Positions 1-8,966 of a stretch of DNA of 64,000 nucleotides are shown here, piece after piece. The stretch comes from Bradyrhizobium sp. CB1650 (GTDB taxonomy: Bacteria > Pseudomonadota > Alphaproteobacteria > Rhizobiales > Xanthobacteraceae). Where the stretch lies: contig NZ_CP121695.1 in NCBI RefSeq assembly GCF_029761915.1, positions 2,013,501 through 2,077,500 of the forward strand. Direction: 5' to 3'. Both the position numbers and the translations under genes were made by a program. The notes beneath the pieces are model-generated. The model did no database searches. It had not been told where the DNA came from and saw only the letters and a program-made list of their open reading frames with translations. Numbering within the stretch: the stretch's first letter is position 1; the number at the start of each line of letters is the position of its first letter.

Positions 1-181
1 TTCGTCCTGCTGGTTTATTCTTCTCGGGTTTGCCGGTCGCGGACAACGAACCCCGCCCTTGAAACCGGCGGCCATCACGGACAGGCGTTCTAGCTTCCTG
101 GTGTTTATCGGCTCGCTACTAAATCCTGCCCGGCAGTTTTTGAGCGCCGAGCTTCGGGCTTCGTCTCAGATCGATTGCTGG

Positions 182-265
182 CTAACGCCAGAACAGTGCA
201 AGCAGCAGGATCACCGGAAGAGGAATGCCCAGCAGCCACAATAAAGCGCCTCTGCCAAGTGTCAT
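182..265 (-). CDS. small single-pass membrane protein (27 aa)
   Basis: A 27-residue reading frame begins at an ATG that lies 6 bases after a strong AGGAGGA ribosome site and stops at TAG. The peptide starts MTLGRGALLWLLGIP and is one hydrophobic helix ending in FWR, so it should sit in the inner membrane. The ribosome site and the helix-only composition support a real small gene. Its function is unknown. Very short membrane peptides of this type are common near stress genes in Bradyrhizobium (recollection, not checked). Confidence 0.55.
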   Translation of the reverse strand: MTLGRGALLWLLGIPLPVILLLALFWR

Positions 266-390
266 GGCGCTATCCTCCTGTTGTTTCCCCGGAAAACTAA
301 GTCCAGAAGCCACGCTCAAGTTCCTGCGACAGGAACGGACGATTCAACCGCGCGTTGGAACCGGAGCATAAGCTACTGGAGGAGTTCGCC

Positions 391-1005
391 ATGGCTACAC
401 GCACCGTTCCCAATGTGTTTTTTGGCTGGACTTGGTCAGCCGTACTGGCCGGCGTGTTCACTTCGTTGGTTGTCCAGATCCTGCTGACCATGCTGGGGTT
501 CGGCATCGGTCTGCTCGCAATCGACATCCCCACTGCTGGATCGGCGCCTGCTGGCGCAGGCTGGGCCGCATTCGTGTGGTGGGCGGTCTCAGGCATCATC
601 GCCGCATTTCTCGGTGGCGCCGTTGCGGCAGCCAATTCGCCGGATCAGACCGCCCTCGGTCGGGTCGGTCATGCGATGGCCGCCTGGGCGGTCGCAACCG
701 TCGTGGTGGTGGGTGCAGCGGCGATGTTGCCGGCTTCGGCGACCAGCATCGCCAGCAATCTCGTCGGCCCATCATATTCCGCCAGCACGCGCGTCGCGTA
801 TTTTTCGAACAATACAGGACGGGAAACCGTCGGCGCGACAACGAGAACTGCAACGCCCGCTCAGATTGATGCAGCCCGGAAGCACTTCGCATACGCGATG
901 TTTGCAAGCTTCTGCGCCCTTCTTCTTGGCGCGGGAGCGGCCTACGCCGCCGGAATGGCGACCACGGGCCAGGCTGTCAAGGAAGCGGCGCGACCTGTGA
1001 CATGA
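391..1005 (+). CDS. PhnA-like multi-pass membrane protein
   Basis: This is a 204-residue protein with about four hydrophobic segments (roughly residues 10-38, 52-78, 92-112 and 172-195) and short polar loops, so it is an integral inner-membrane protein. The start at 391 is chosen because a purine-rich GGAGGAG site lies just upstream, although the frame is open for 12 more codons. Rhizobial proteins of this shape are often labelled PhnA-like, but no catalytic motif is visible. It stands alone, transcribed away from the 27-residue membrane gene. The function is unknown. Confidence 0.75.
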   Translation: MATRTVPNVFFGWTWSAVLAGVFTSLVVQILLTMLGFGIGLLAIDIPTAGSAPAGAGWAAFVWWAVSGIIAAFLGGAVAAANSPDQTALGRVGHAMAAWAVATVVVVGAAAMLPASATSIASNLVGPSYSASTRVAYFSNNTGRETVGATTRTATPAQIDAARKHFAYAMFASFCALLLGAGAAYAAGMATTGQAVKEAARPVT

Positions 1006-1279
1006 CGAGTCCTAAATGGCCGAGGTTTGGTGCAGGGCGCTACGTGCACGGGTCATAACGTGACTGTGTCCTGAGGTCCGCCTTGGGTACAGGAGCGGGG
1101 TTTGGTGTCGGCGAAATCCTCCTACCGTCCAACGGATGTTTCCGTCCTACTTCCCGCACTGAGCGTAGTGCCGGCCATCACGCATCTTGGACCGGCAGAG
1201 TTCAAAAAGCAGCCTGGAACCAATGAAGTGTATCCGGCATTTGGCTTGCACCAACAGGGAGGCCATAAGGCAAAAACAT

Positions 1280-1441
1280 ATGGCTGAACCGAATGAGGAC
1301 GAGATACGAACCTACGCCCATCAGTTCTGGGAAAAGGCCGGGCGGCCTGAAGGCCGCGACAAGGAATTTTGGGAACTGGCCCAACAAGAGTTGCGGAATC
1401 AGAACAAATCTTCTCCGGTGCGCACCCCCGATAACCTCTAG
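1280..1441 (+). CDS. DUF2934 family small protein
   Basis: This 53-residue soluble protein has the DUF2934 core: an acidic start, the helix IRTYAHQFWEKAGRPEGRD and then EFWELAQQEL. DUF2934 proteins are short (50-100 residues), common in rhizobia and of unknown function. The frame is open further upstream, but the homologous part begins at the ATG at 1280. There is no obvious operon partner. Confidence 0.75.
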   Translation: MAEPNEDEIRTYAHQFWEKAGRPEGRDKEFWELAQQELRNQNKSSPVRTPDNL

Positions 1442-1620
1442 ATGAGCAAGAATTGCCCAATTGCGCATCTGCTGGGTTTGTGAAAACCATCCGCAGCTAG
1501 CTTGAACCCAAGACCCAATGGGGTCAGTGCGGCGCGGGGATGCCATAGTTGTCAGCACGGAGGACGTGATTCTGGTGTCACCCTAGAGGCTGACGATGTA
1601 AGGGCTGAGCCCAACGAGTC

Positions 1621-1905
1621 TTAGCGACGCGAACGCCTCTTCGTTGCGCGCCGGTTGTAGGGTGAACGGTTGATGGGCTTCAGGGAAATCCCTTCGCGCT
1701 GCGCCTTGCTGCGGATAGCCGCGACGGGACGTTGAAGTTTGACGCTCATGACTCCGGTCGGCGTGTTGCCCTTCGCGAGCTGCTTGAGCATTTTCACATC
1801 CGCGCTCGACCACGGTTCACGCGTACGACGCTTGTATGAGGGATTTGCCTTGCGCGGGCGCTTCTTGCCGATCGGCGAGCCGGGTCGGTTCCATGCTCTT
1901 GCCAT
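1621..1905 (-). CDS. small basic protein with SANT/Myb-like helix
   Basis: This 94-residue, very basic protein has arginine/lysine-rich termini. The centre (about residues 30-70) contains a W-S-x-x-D-x-x-x-L-x-x-L segment followed by P-x-x-A-I-R-S-K-A, the pattern of small SANT/Myb-like helix-turn-helix proteins found widely in Bradyrhizobium. DNA binding is therefore likely, but the target is unknown. An AGGAGGA ribosome site precedes the ATG. Confidence 0.7.
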   Translation of the reverse strand: MARAWNRPGSPIGKKRPRKANPSYKRRTREPWSSADVKMLKQLAKGNTPTGVMSVKLQRPVAAIRSKAQREGISLKPINRSPYNRRATKRRSRR

Positions 1906-2019
1906 TAGATCCTCCTGTAAGTCGTCCTTGAACGAGGGAATCAGCGATTCGGTTCCGATGACCAGGAACGGCAGGAGGGGCGGGAGGTTCTTCGTTGACC
2001 AAGGTCAACGGAGGTATCA

Positions 2020-2286
2020 GTGCGCGTCCGACTAGCATCGATATGTCTTGTGCTGTCCGGTGGATTGGCGATTGCACAGCCTGCCAAGCCGGCGGACGAC
2101 CTTGGCGCGCCGACTGGGCGTTCGGCGCCCGAAGACAAAGGTCAATTGCAGCCGCAGGGCTGGACCGGGCCTACCAACACCGGTTCAGGTGGTGCGCCTC
2201 CGGAAAGTCCCCAAGGGCAAAGCCCACCACGGATGCAGCCGGCGCCGGACGGATCGACAAAAACCACGGTCGAGCCTCCCAAGTAG
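2020..2286 (+). CDS. secreted proline/glycine-rich hypothetical protein
   Basis: This 88-residue protein begins at GTG, with a GGAGG ribosome site 5 bases upstream. Residues 1-19 form a signal peptide (basic start, leucine-rich core, A-I-A-Q cleavage region). The mature part is low complexity, rich in Pro, Gly, Gln and Ser, and probably disordered in the periplasm. No domain is recognised. A similar secreted low-complexity protein is encoded at 8083-8511. Confidence 0.65.
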   Translation: MRVRLASICLVLSGGLAIAQPAKPADDLGAPTGRSAPEDKGQLQPQGWTGPTNTGSGGAPPESPQGQSPPRMQPAPDGSTKTTVEPPK

Positions 2287-2395
2287 CCTCATGTGCTTTT
2301 GCGCGTCGGCGCGGTAACGCCGGCGCGGCGGAAGGGAGGAACAAACGATTCACGTTGCCGTTTCAAAGGCCAGACAACGCAGTGCGCGCAGACCC

Positions 2396-2923
2396 ATGAC
2401 GAACCTGAGCAAGCTCCCGACGTGGGCCGACGAAAAAAACATCTACGCCGTGATCGAAACGCCCCGTGGAAGCACCTGCAAATTGGAGTTCGATCCGGAG
2501 CTGAAGGTTTTCACGCTTGCGAAGCCCCTAATGGTGGGGCTCACCTATCCGTATGATTGGGGCTTCATTCCCTCGACACAAGCCGAAGACGGAGACCCGC
2601 TGGACGTCCTCATCATCCACGCTTCCCAGACGTATCCGGGCGTCGTGCTCCGATGCCGGCCGATCGGAATCCTCGAAATCCTCCAGAAGCGCAAAGGCAA
2701 GGAGGAGCGCAACGATCGCATCTTTGCTGCGCCAGAGCGCTCGCCGTTAGAGAGCAATCTTGAAGACATCAGGGATCTGCCGTCTCGCGCCGTCGAGGAG
2801 CTCGAACAGTTCTTCCGCGCGACGAACGCGCTCGAAAACAAGGAGCTTGAATTCCTGGGGTGGCGCGGCCCCGGAGCCGCCGTCAAGGCCATCAAGCGGC
2901 TATCAATTGCGACGGGTGGCTAG
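2396..2923 (+). CDS. ppa: inorganic pyrophosphatase, family I
   Basis: The enzyme hydrolyses pyrophosphate to two phosphates in the cytoplasm, pulling biosynthetic reactions forward. Its 175 residues match the usual family I length. The YPYDWGFIPST motif lies at about residues 51-61. The metal-binding DGDPLDVL motif puts aspartates at 65, 67 and 70, the positions known in the E. coli enzyme. The protein is a variant of the canonical sequence, with W in place of G in the YPYDWGFIP motif. It is probably an accessory copy, since it lies among stress genes and not in a housekeeping operon. Confidence 0.93.
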   Translation: MTNLSKLPTWADEKNIYAVIETPRGSTCKLEFDPELKVFTLAKPLMVGLTYPYDWGFIPSTQAEDGDPLDVLIIHASQTYPGVVLRCRPIGILEILQKRKGKEERNDRIFAAPERSPLESNLEDIRDLPSRAVEELEQFFRATNALENKELEFLGWRGPGAAVKAIKRLSIATGG

Positions 2924-3229
2924 GCGTCCGCCAAAAGGATCCGTGCGACGTTCATGGCCGATTTGTAGATCCCAGAACTCTAGCAACTCGTGCGTCCGAG
3001 GCGTCATGCTCTTATCACGTGAGAACACGCCAGTTCGGCGGCCGGCCCGTCATCATCCTTGAGGGAGTACTATTATATTCGCCTGGCCGCAGCCGGCAGA
3101 CCATGTGACAAACCGCGCATTCCCGCGGCCTCGCAAAAGGCCATGTGAGAAAACCAATGTCTGAGCCACGGTGCCTGCCGTGTTGCAACAAGTTCTTCTG
3201 CACGTAAGGCAGAGTCGCCGATCGCCGCC

Positions 3230-5299
3230 GTGGAACAAAGGGAACATCCGGCCGTAATTTATGGTGAGCTGAGTAGAACCGAAACCGAGCCTGATATGCC
3301 GGGCCCCTCCCGTCTGTGGACCTTGCCTGGAAGCCACATCGCGAGTTCTCTATTGCCCGCAGTGGTCGCGAGCAATCTCTTCATCGGCCTTGCTCTTGTG
3401 GCGTTGCTCTATTTCGGGCGTGAGCTCTTCGTGCCGGTTGTCCTTGCGTTGCTGTTGAGCTTCGTGCTCGCTCCGGTCGTTCGGCTTTTTCGTCGCTTTT
3501 ATGCCGGCCGCGTGGGCTCAGTTCTTGCCGCGGTAGCGCTTGCATTTCTGCTGATTTTCGGGCTCAGCGCCATTATGACCCAGCAGGTCGCACAACTCGC
3601 CGAGAACCTGCCCCGCTATCAGTTGACGATCAGCGATAAGATTCATTCGGTCCAAGACGTCGCGCTCAGTCCGGGACTCTTCAATCGGCTAAAGGATATG
3701 CTCGGAGATCTCCGCCAGGAAATGTCCAAGCCGCAGGAGCAAGGACGGAAGAATGCAAGCCCTCCTCAGCCCGCCCAGACTGCTGCAGGAGAACCCCAGG
3801 TTAAGCCACTGCCGGTGGAAATCCAACAGCCGCCGCCTAGACCGTTCGACGTCGTGCAAACCATCGTCGGGCCGCTGTTGGCGCCTCTGGCGACGACAGG
3901 CATTGTTATCGTTCTCGTAATTTTTATGCTGCTGTTTCGCGAAGATCTGCGGGGCCGTTTTGTCCGGCTCGCAGGCGCGCAGGATTTGGGGCGCACGTCC
4001 GAAGCAATCGACGATGCGGGTCAGCGACTAAGCCGGTATTTTCTGACGCAAACCTGCATCAACGCAACGTTCGGGATTGTCATCGGGATCAGTCTTGCGG
4101 TGATCGGTATTCCCAATCCAGTGTTGTGGGGCATTTTCGCGGCTCTAATGCGCTTCGTTCCTTATATCGGCGCATTCATCGCTGCCGCAGTTCCTGCGGC
4201 GCTTGCCATCGCGGTTGATCCGGGGTGGTCCATGTTCTTATGGACGGTGGCCTTGTTCGTGATCGTAGAACCGATCCTCAGCCAAATTGTGGAGCCCATG
4301 CTGTATGGCCACAACACAGGACTCTCCCCGGTAGCTGTCGTGGTGGCTGCAGCCTTCTGGACCTGGTTATGGGGGCCAATTGGACTTCTGCTTTCGACAC
4401 CAGTTACGGTGTGCCTGGTGGTACTGGGGCGTCACGTCGAGCGATTGGAGTTCTTGGATGTGATCCTAGGTGATCAGCCGGCGCTCACGCCAGAACAGAA
4501 TTTTTTTCAACGTATGCTGGCCGGCGATCCCGACGAGGCCGCGGACCAAGCCGAGAGGTTCATGAAGGAGAAATCCCTCTGCGCTTACTACGACGAAATT
4601 GCAATCCCTGGGTTACTGCTGGCGCGGGCCGACGCGCGACGCGGCGCTCTGGACTTGGAGCGCCTCCAACAGATTAAGGAAACCGTCGACGGCGTTATCG
4701 ACGATCTTTCCGATCACGATGACTGCGCGCCACCTGTCAAGAGCAACGCGGACCTCCATGACTCCAACACACTTGAAGTCGAAGTGGTCGACACTGCCGA
4801 TCTGTCGCCGGCCGTTGTGCCGACTAGAACGTTAAGACCCGATTGGCGAGACGGAAAGCCTGTATTATGCATCGGCGCGCGAGATCCACTTGACGAAGCG
4901 ACGGCGAACGTGATCGCGCAACTTCTCGAAAAACATGGCATCGGCGCCCACATCGAGCCTTCGACGGCTGCCTCGGCTTCCAATATCTTTGGACTTGATA
5001 CAGCCAACATAAGGATGGTGTGCCTATCTTGCCTTGGAAGCGGAAGTCCAGTGCATCTGCGCTTCCTTCTTCGGCGTCTACGTCGCAAAATGCCACACGC
5101 CACGCTCCTTGTCGGCCTATGGGGCTCGACCAAAGACTCGGAGGATGAAGAGCGTATGGATGACGAGACGATCGGCGCGGATTTCTATGCGAAGTCGCTC
5201 CGCAAGGCGTTAAAGCTTTGCATCGAAGCGGCCACCTCTCGAGAGCCGGTCAGTGAAACGGATCTTGAAGCCTCGGAATTGGGCCAGCGGGACGCATAA
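3230..5299 (+). CDS. AI-2E/PerM family permease with long C-terminal cytoplasmic domain
   Basis: This 689-residue protein has the AI-2E transporter fold in residues 30-410: two N-terminal membrane helices, a polar Pro/Gln-rich insert near 170-200, then further helices with the family's P-Y-I-G-A and L-x-P-V-A-V-V segments. The family exports small molecules or ions, and only a few members move autoinducer-2. Unusually, about 280 residues follow the permease. They include a Rossmann-like stretch (VLCIGARDPLDEATANVIAQ, near 540), which suggests a sensor or regulatory domain. The start is uncertain: GTG at 3230 or ATG at 3296, neither with a clear ribosome site. Confidence 0.88.
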   Translation: MEQREHPAVIYGELSRTETEPDMPGPSRLWTLPGSHIASSLLPAVVASNLFIGLALVALLYFGRELFVPVVLALLLSFVLAPVVRLFRRFYAGRVGSVLAAVALAFLLIFGLSAIMTQQVAQLAENLPRYQLTISDKIHSVQDVALSPGLFNRLKDMLGDLRQEMSKPQEQGRKNASPPQPAQTAAGEPQVKPLPVEIQQPPPRPFDVVQTIVGPLLAPLATTGIVIVLVIFMLLFREDLRGRFVRLAGAQDLGRTSEAIDDAGQRLSRYFLTQTCINATFGIVIGISLAVIGIPNPVLWGIFAALMRFVPYIGAFIAAAVPAALAIAVDPGWSMFLWTVALFVIVEPILSQIVEPMLYGHNTGLSPVAVVVAAAFWTWLWGPIGLLLSTPVTVCLVVLGRHVERLEFLDVILGDQPALTPEQNFFQRMLAGDPDEAADQAERFMKEKSLCAYYDEIAIPGLLLARADARRGALDLERLQQIKETVDGVIDDLSDHDDCAPPVKSNADLHDSNTLEVEVVDTADLSPAVVPTRTLRPDWRDGKPVLCIGARDPLDEATANVIAQLLEKHGIGAHIEPSTAASASNIFGLDTANIRMVCLSCLGSGSPVHLRFLLRRLRRKMPHATLLVGLWGSTKDSEDEERMDDETIGADFYAKSLRKALKLCIEAATSREPVSETDLEASELGQRDA

Positions 5300-5397
5300 T
5301 GCTATCACCGATCATGGTTGGGGACCCATTCCCCGCGGTTGAGTCCCAATGATAGGTGTCGTCGAAGTGTTTACAGAGTGGCTGCCTTGGTGTGCTT

Positions 5398-6153
5398 TCA
5401 GAGAGATCGGCTGCGGAGCAATTCTCGGTTTGGCGAAATCCTGTTAGCTACCTTTAACGCGCTGTGCTCGTCCGTCTCCAAGGCAATCTTTTGGGCAAGA
5501 ATGATATCCCCCGCTACCAGGCGGCCAAGAGGCACGAAACACAAACCCATCTTGAGACCGCCCGCATCATCGATCTCATAAACGTTCGGCGGAACCATTC
5601 CATGATAGATGCGGTATCTTTTTCCGCTTTCGCAACCGACAACGTCGAAATAGCCTGAATCATCGAATTGCTCTCGTTGGTCTGGCGATAGCCAGCCCCG
5701 CATCAGCCGCAAGCCGCGCGCTTCGCTCGTATTTTCGGCCAGAGATTTCCAGTACAGTTTGCGCAGAGCCTTGATGCGCGAGCAAGCCGCCACTGGCTGG
5801 GAGGTCACGTGAAACAGCCCGGTCCTCTTGGCGCGCGACTGGTCGAACATCCGGATCGCCTCGGAGGTTGGCTTCAACAGGACCTCGCAGCCCTTTCTTT
5901 TAAAATACGCTTCAGCCTCCGACGATAGGCGCACGCTGCCCATCTGACCCGAGCCAATAATGACCTGTTCGCACCCTTTCTCGAACAGAAATTTTGCCCC
6001 GTCCTTTGAAAGCACGTGCGAGGGACCATAGAGCTTCTTTGATAACTTCTTTTTACGCTTCACAACCTTACCGGAAAGGCGAATGACCACGTCGTGCTCG
6101 TAAGTCTTTCCATTAATCGTAATCGCGCCAGATGGGGTGCTCTCAATCCTCAT
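5398..6153 (-). CDS. Mth938-like domain fused to a conserved rhizobial C-terminal domain
   Basis: This is a 251-residue, two-part protein. Residues 1-115 match the Mth938/DUF498 fold (G-x-x-x-I-N-G-x-x-Y-x-H-D-V, then CEQVIIGSGQMG and a segment on threonine-rich loops). Residues 120-251 form a second domain with R-L-M-R-G-W-L-S-P-D-Q-R, then G-Y-F-D-V-V-G and a C-terminal A-Q-K-I-A-L-E. The second domain recurs alone in the protein encoded at 9636-10049. GAGGAGG precedes the start. The function of both domains is unknown. The gene is convergent with the AI-2E permease. Confidence 0.75.
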   Translation of the reverse strand: MRIESTPSGAITINGKTYEHDVVIRLSGKVVKRKKKLSKKLYGPSHVLSKDGAKFLFEKGCEQVIIGSGQMGSVRLSSEAEAYFKRKGCEVLLKPTSEAIRMFDQSRAKRTGLFHVTSQPVAACSRIKALRKLYWKSLAENTSEARGLRLMRGWLSPDQREQFDDSGYFDVVGCESGKRYRIYHGMVPPNVYEIDDAGGLKMGLCFVPLGRLVAGDIILAQKIALETDEHSALKVANRISPNRELLRSRSL

Positions 6154-6174
6154 CGCGACCTCCTCTCAGACTTG

Positions 6175-6363
6175 TCAGCTCATTAGCAGCTCGCTAGTCA
6201 CCTCACGTGCCATCATCGTGATCTGATCTTTAGCAGGCCGACCTTTATCAGGCCGGCGACTGCATATGGCTGTCATGAGTGCAGCCAACGTGCGCCGAGC
6301 GACTTCACCCTTGGCTGTGTGGACGGCTTTCTTCACGCCTGCGCCGGTAGTCGGAGCAGCCAC
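6175..6363 (-). CDS. small hypothetical protein, doubtful
   Basis: A 62-residue frame starts at GTG and ends 21 bases before the Mth938-like fusion gene, in the same direction. The peptide (helical middle R-R-T-L-A-A-L-M-T-A) has plausible composition, but there is no ribosome site before the GTG and no recognised family. It may be the truncated end of an upstream gene displaced by the adjacent IS110 element. Treat it as tentative. Confidence 0.28.
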   Translation of the reverse strand: MAAPTTGAGVKKAVHTAKGEVARRTLAALMTAICSRRPDKGRPAKDQITMMAREVTSELLMS

Positions 6364-6370
6364 GTGTTCG

Positions 6371-7800
6371 GCCTGTTAGCGTGGTTCACGTGGCCGCTGG
6401 CCATAATGCCCTCCGCGGATCAGGTCACGATCAACAGCACGCATTCGATGATGCCATGGCCCCAAGTGGATTGTCCTGATCGCCGGATCGACTAGTTGCT
6501 CCTCGGAATCGTGGGAGCCTCAAACGGCGCCCAGTCCTTGGCACTCTCACGCCCGAGGAGGAGCCGTCCACATGGGGTAATCGCGGGAGCGAGTCGCCCC
6601 TGAATCAGTCCCAACCGACAATGGAAGCTGGTGGCTGTTCCCCGATAGGATGGAAATACGGGCTCACGACTGGACGCCGGGCCCAAGCATCGAATGGAGA
6701 ACAGCCATGGAAGAGTATATTGGTCTCGACGTGTCGATGAAAGAGACGGCAGTCTCGATCCGCCGAGCAGGTGAACGGATCTGGCGCGGCAAGTGCGCAT
6801 CTGATCCCAGCATTGTCGCCGAGCTTATCCGCAAGCGGGCGCCATCCGTGAAACGCGTGGTATTCGAGACCGGACCGCTGTCGGTATGGTTCTATCATTC
6901 TCTGCGCACCGAAGGGTTGCCGGCGATCTGCATCGATGCGCGCCATGCTAAAGCGGCGCTCGATATGGCAACGAATAAGACGGACGCGAACGACGCCGAT
7001 GGTCTGGCGCAGCTCGCGGAAGTCGGGTTCTTTCGTGAGGTGCGTGTGAAGGGCTTCGACAGCATGCTGACCCGCACGCTTGTCGCAGCGCGGACGCGGC
7101 TGGTCCGAATCACTACCGAGCTTTCCAACCAGATCCGCGGTGTCATGAAAACCTTCGGTCTGCTCGTTCCCGCCGGAAAGGGAAGCACCTTCGAGAAGAA
7201 TGTGCGGAGCCTTCTTGCCGACCAGGACGGACTTGCATCCATCGTGCTGCCGATGCTGGAAGCCTGGCGCGGCATTCGCCTCCGCGCCGCCGAACTCGGA
7301 CGCCAATTGGTGCGGGACGCGCGCAAGAGTCAGGCTTGCCGCATCCTCATGTCGATTCCTGGCATCGGTGCGATCACCGCAACCTCCTTTACCACAGCAA
7401 TTGAGGAGCCTGACAACTTCAGGAAGTCCCGATCTGTCGGTGCGTGGATCGGGCTAACAACGCGCCGCTACCAATCCGGAGAAGTCGATTATGACGGCCA
7501 TATATCCCGACGTGGCGACCACAATTTGCGAGGGCTTCTCTACGAAGCGGCGGCGGTCATTCTGACGCGCAGCTCAACTCACAGCACGCTGCGCACGTGG
7601 GGTCTGCAGCTCCGGGAGAGGATCGGCTTCAAAAGAGCTGCCGTGGCTGTGGCGCGCAAACTGGCGGTAATAATGCATACGATGCTTAAGACCGGCGAGC
7701 TGTTTAACCCGAATGCCGGAGCCGCCGCATAAGTCCAGATCGCGTTCGGAACCCGAACGCCTAAGGCGTCCCTGCCGGGACGTGAGCCGAGCCATTCCGC
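6371..7800 (+). mobile_element. IS110-family insertion sequence (boundaries approximate)
   Basis: The transposase gene at 6707-7732 is flanked by about 340 non-coding bases upstream and about 350 downstream. IS110 elements characteristically lack long terminal inverted repeats and carry a structured bridge RNA in one non-coding end. Just after the gene lie two perfect stem-loops: 7742-7760 (8-bp stem, 3-base loop) and 7767-7782 (6-bp stem, 4-base loop). The exact ends cannot be set from one copy. Confidence 0.6.
6707..7732 (+). CDS. IS110-family transposase (DEDD recombinase)
   Basis: This 341-residue protein is full length for the family. The RuvC-like N-terminal domain shows the first aspartate in EEYIGLDVSM, the glutamate in VFETGPLS and the aspartate cluster in KTDANDADG. 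The C-terminal transposase-20 domain shows IPGIGAITA and the AWIGLTTRR ... G-x-I-S-R-R-G-D segment with its serine. The ATG at 6707 is chosen from the conserved start MEEYIGLDVS; the frame is open 19 codons further. The gene looks intact, so the element may be active. Confidence 0.93.
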   Translation: MEEYIGLDVSMKETAVSIRRAGERIWRGKCASDPSIVAELIRKRAPSVKRVVFETGPLSVWFYHSLRTEGLPAICIDARHAKAALDMATNKTDANDADGLAQLAEVGFFREVRVKGFDSMLTRTLVAARTRLVRITTELSNQIRGVMKTFGLLVPAGKGSTFEKNVRSLLADQDGLASIVLPMLEAWRGIRLRAAELGRQLVRDARKSQACRILMSIPGIGAITATSFTTAIEEPDNFRKSRSVGAWIGLTTRRYQSGEVDYDGHISRRGDHNLRGLLYEAAAVILTRSSTHSTLRTWGLQLRERIGFKRAAVAVARKLAVIMHTMLKTGELFNPNAGAAA

Positions 7801-8082
7801 TGATGCTGTTGCATTGCTGACTCAGCAAAGTGCGTCGTCCACATTGAAGGCTCGTCCCGCGAAGCTCCATCATGCGGCGGCTGATGCCGACCGCGAAGAC
7901 AACCATGCACCCGGCAGTGTCTCCTCAGGGATTATATGCTTGACGCCCCGGCAGCGATTAGACAACAGCATCAGAAGCGGAAGCAATCCGCACCGGCCCA
8001 GTCGACTGGTGCAGACGACCTCGTTATCTCAGAGCGCTTGCCAGCCCTCGATATGCTCCCCTTGAAACCATTGTCCTCGCGC
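7801..8082. other. non-coding, IS110 right flank
   Basis: No convincing gene is present here. The stretch includes the rest of the IS110 right non-coding end and the 3' flank of the secreted protein gene on the opposite strand. Confidence 0.4.
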
Positions 8083-8511
8083 TTAATCGCAGTCCTGCCC
8101 CGCCTTTTGCTGGGATGGTGCTTGCTCGGCCTCACCGGCCGTCATTTTCTTCGACTGTTCAGCGGGCGCGGGACGGGTCTGCTCGACCGTGCCTGCCGTC
8201 CGATCCGGTGACTGCGAGGAGGGTGCGGGCTCCATCTTCTTTGATTGCTCGGCAGCGGTAGGCTCGCTCTGCATCTGGCGTTGAGCATCCTGCGATGACG
8301 TTGCGATGTTCTCCGAGGCTTTGTTCATTGCAGATGTCGGCGGATGCTGGCTGGAGTCAGTTGCCGTGGAACCAGTGGTTTGTCCGGTATAACCCGGGAC
8401 ATTCCCTGATCCTGCATCGCGGCTCGCCATGTTGCAAGGACCGGCGGCATACACGGAGGTGGCGCTGACGGCGAGCACCGCGCCCAAGATCATAAGTCTG
8501 TTAGCGTTCAT
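8083..8511 (-). CDS. secreted Ser/Gln/Pro-rich low-complexity protein
   Basis: This 142-residue protein has an N-terminal signal peptide (about residues 1-22, cleaving after Y-A-A). The mature part is repetitive and polar, with A-E-Q-S-K-K-M appearing twice (near 87 and 116). It is likely disordered and periplasmic. No domain is recognised. It resembles other small exported stress-region proteins of Bradyrhizobium. Its function is unknown. Confidence 0.65.
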   Translation of the reverse strand: MNANRLMILGAVLAVSATSVYAAGPCNMASRDAGSGNVPGYTGQTTGSTATDSSQHPPTSAMNKASENIATSSQDAQRQMQSEPTAAEQSKKMEPAPSSQSPDRTAGTVEQTRPAPAEQSKKMTAGEAEQAPSQQKAGQDCD

Positions 8512-8966
8512 AGCCCGTCTCCTTTGAGCTCTCTGGACGATTGAACAAGAGGATGGGGCCTTCCGTTCCGGACGCTCTAGGAGAGCAGCGCTAATATTGA
8601 CGAGTGGCTAAGTTCACCGGGGCATACAATCGCCAGCTAGAACTAGAATAAGGCCGCTCAGTTGGCGGCCTCTTCATCATCGTCTTTGCCCACTTCGCCT
8701 GCCACCAGAAGCCGAGCGTGTTGCGACCAACGGACCCTCGAGGGCAACTTCGGCCGGATAGGTTGAATGGAAACTTGCGGCGTCTATCGCGGGCTTTTTC
8801 GCTAGGTCATCGGAGCTGGAGGTTGTTGGAGCCGACGTCAGCGACGATAGATGGTGATTGGCGCTGCAGATTGGTGATTGGCGCTGCGACATGTTCCCCG
8901 AAGACAGGAACGCCGCTGTAGCGGCCGAGTTAAGCCGACAAAACCCACTCGTGAGGAGACGAAGCC
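8512..8966. other. gene-poor stretch with a possible decayed gene and hairpin
   Basis: I see no intact gene. On the minus strand two frames together give a plausible tail (A-R-L-L-V-A-G-E-V-G-K-D-D-D-E-E-A-A-N) ending at 8658, inside a 7-bp GC hairpin (8651-8671) followed by a T-rich run. This may be the end of a decayed gene with its terminator. The match is too weak to name. Confidence 0.25.

Noticed and set aside
432..1000. Long open frames on both strands overlapping the PhnA-like gene
   Set aside because: Arg/Pro/His-rich composition typical of GC-rich shadow frames; no ribosome site.
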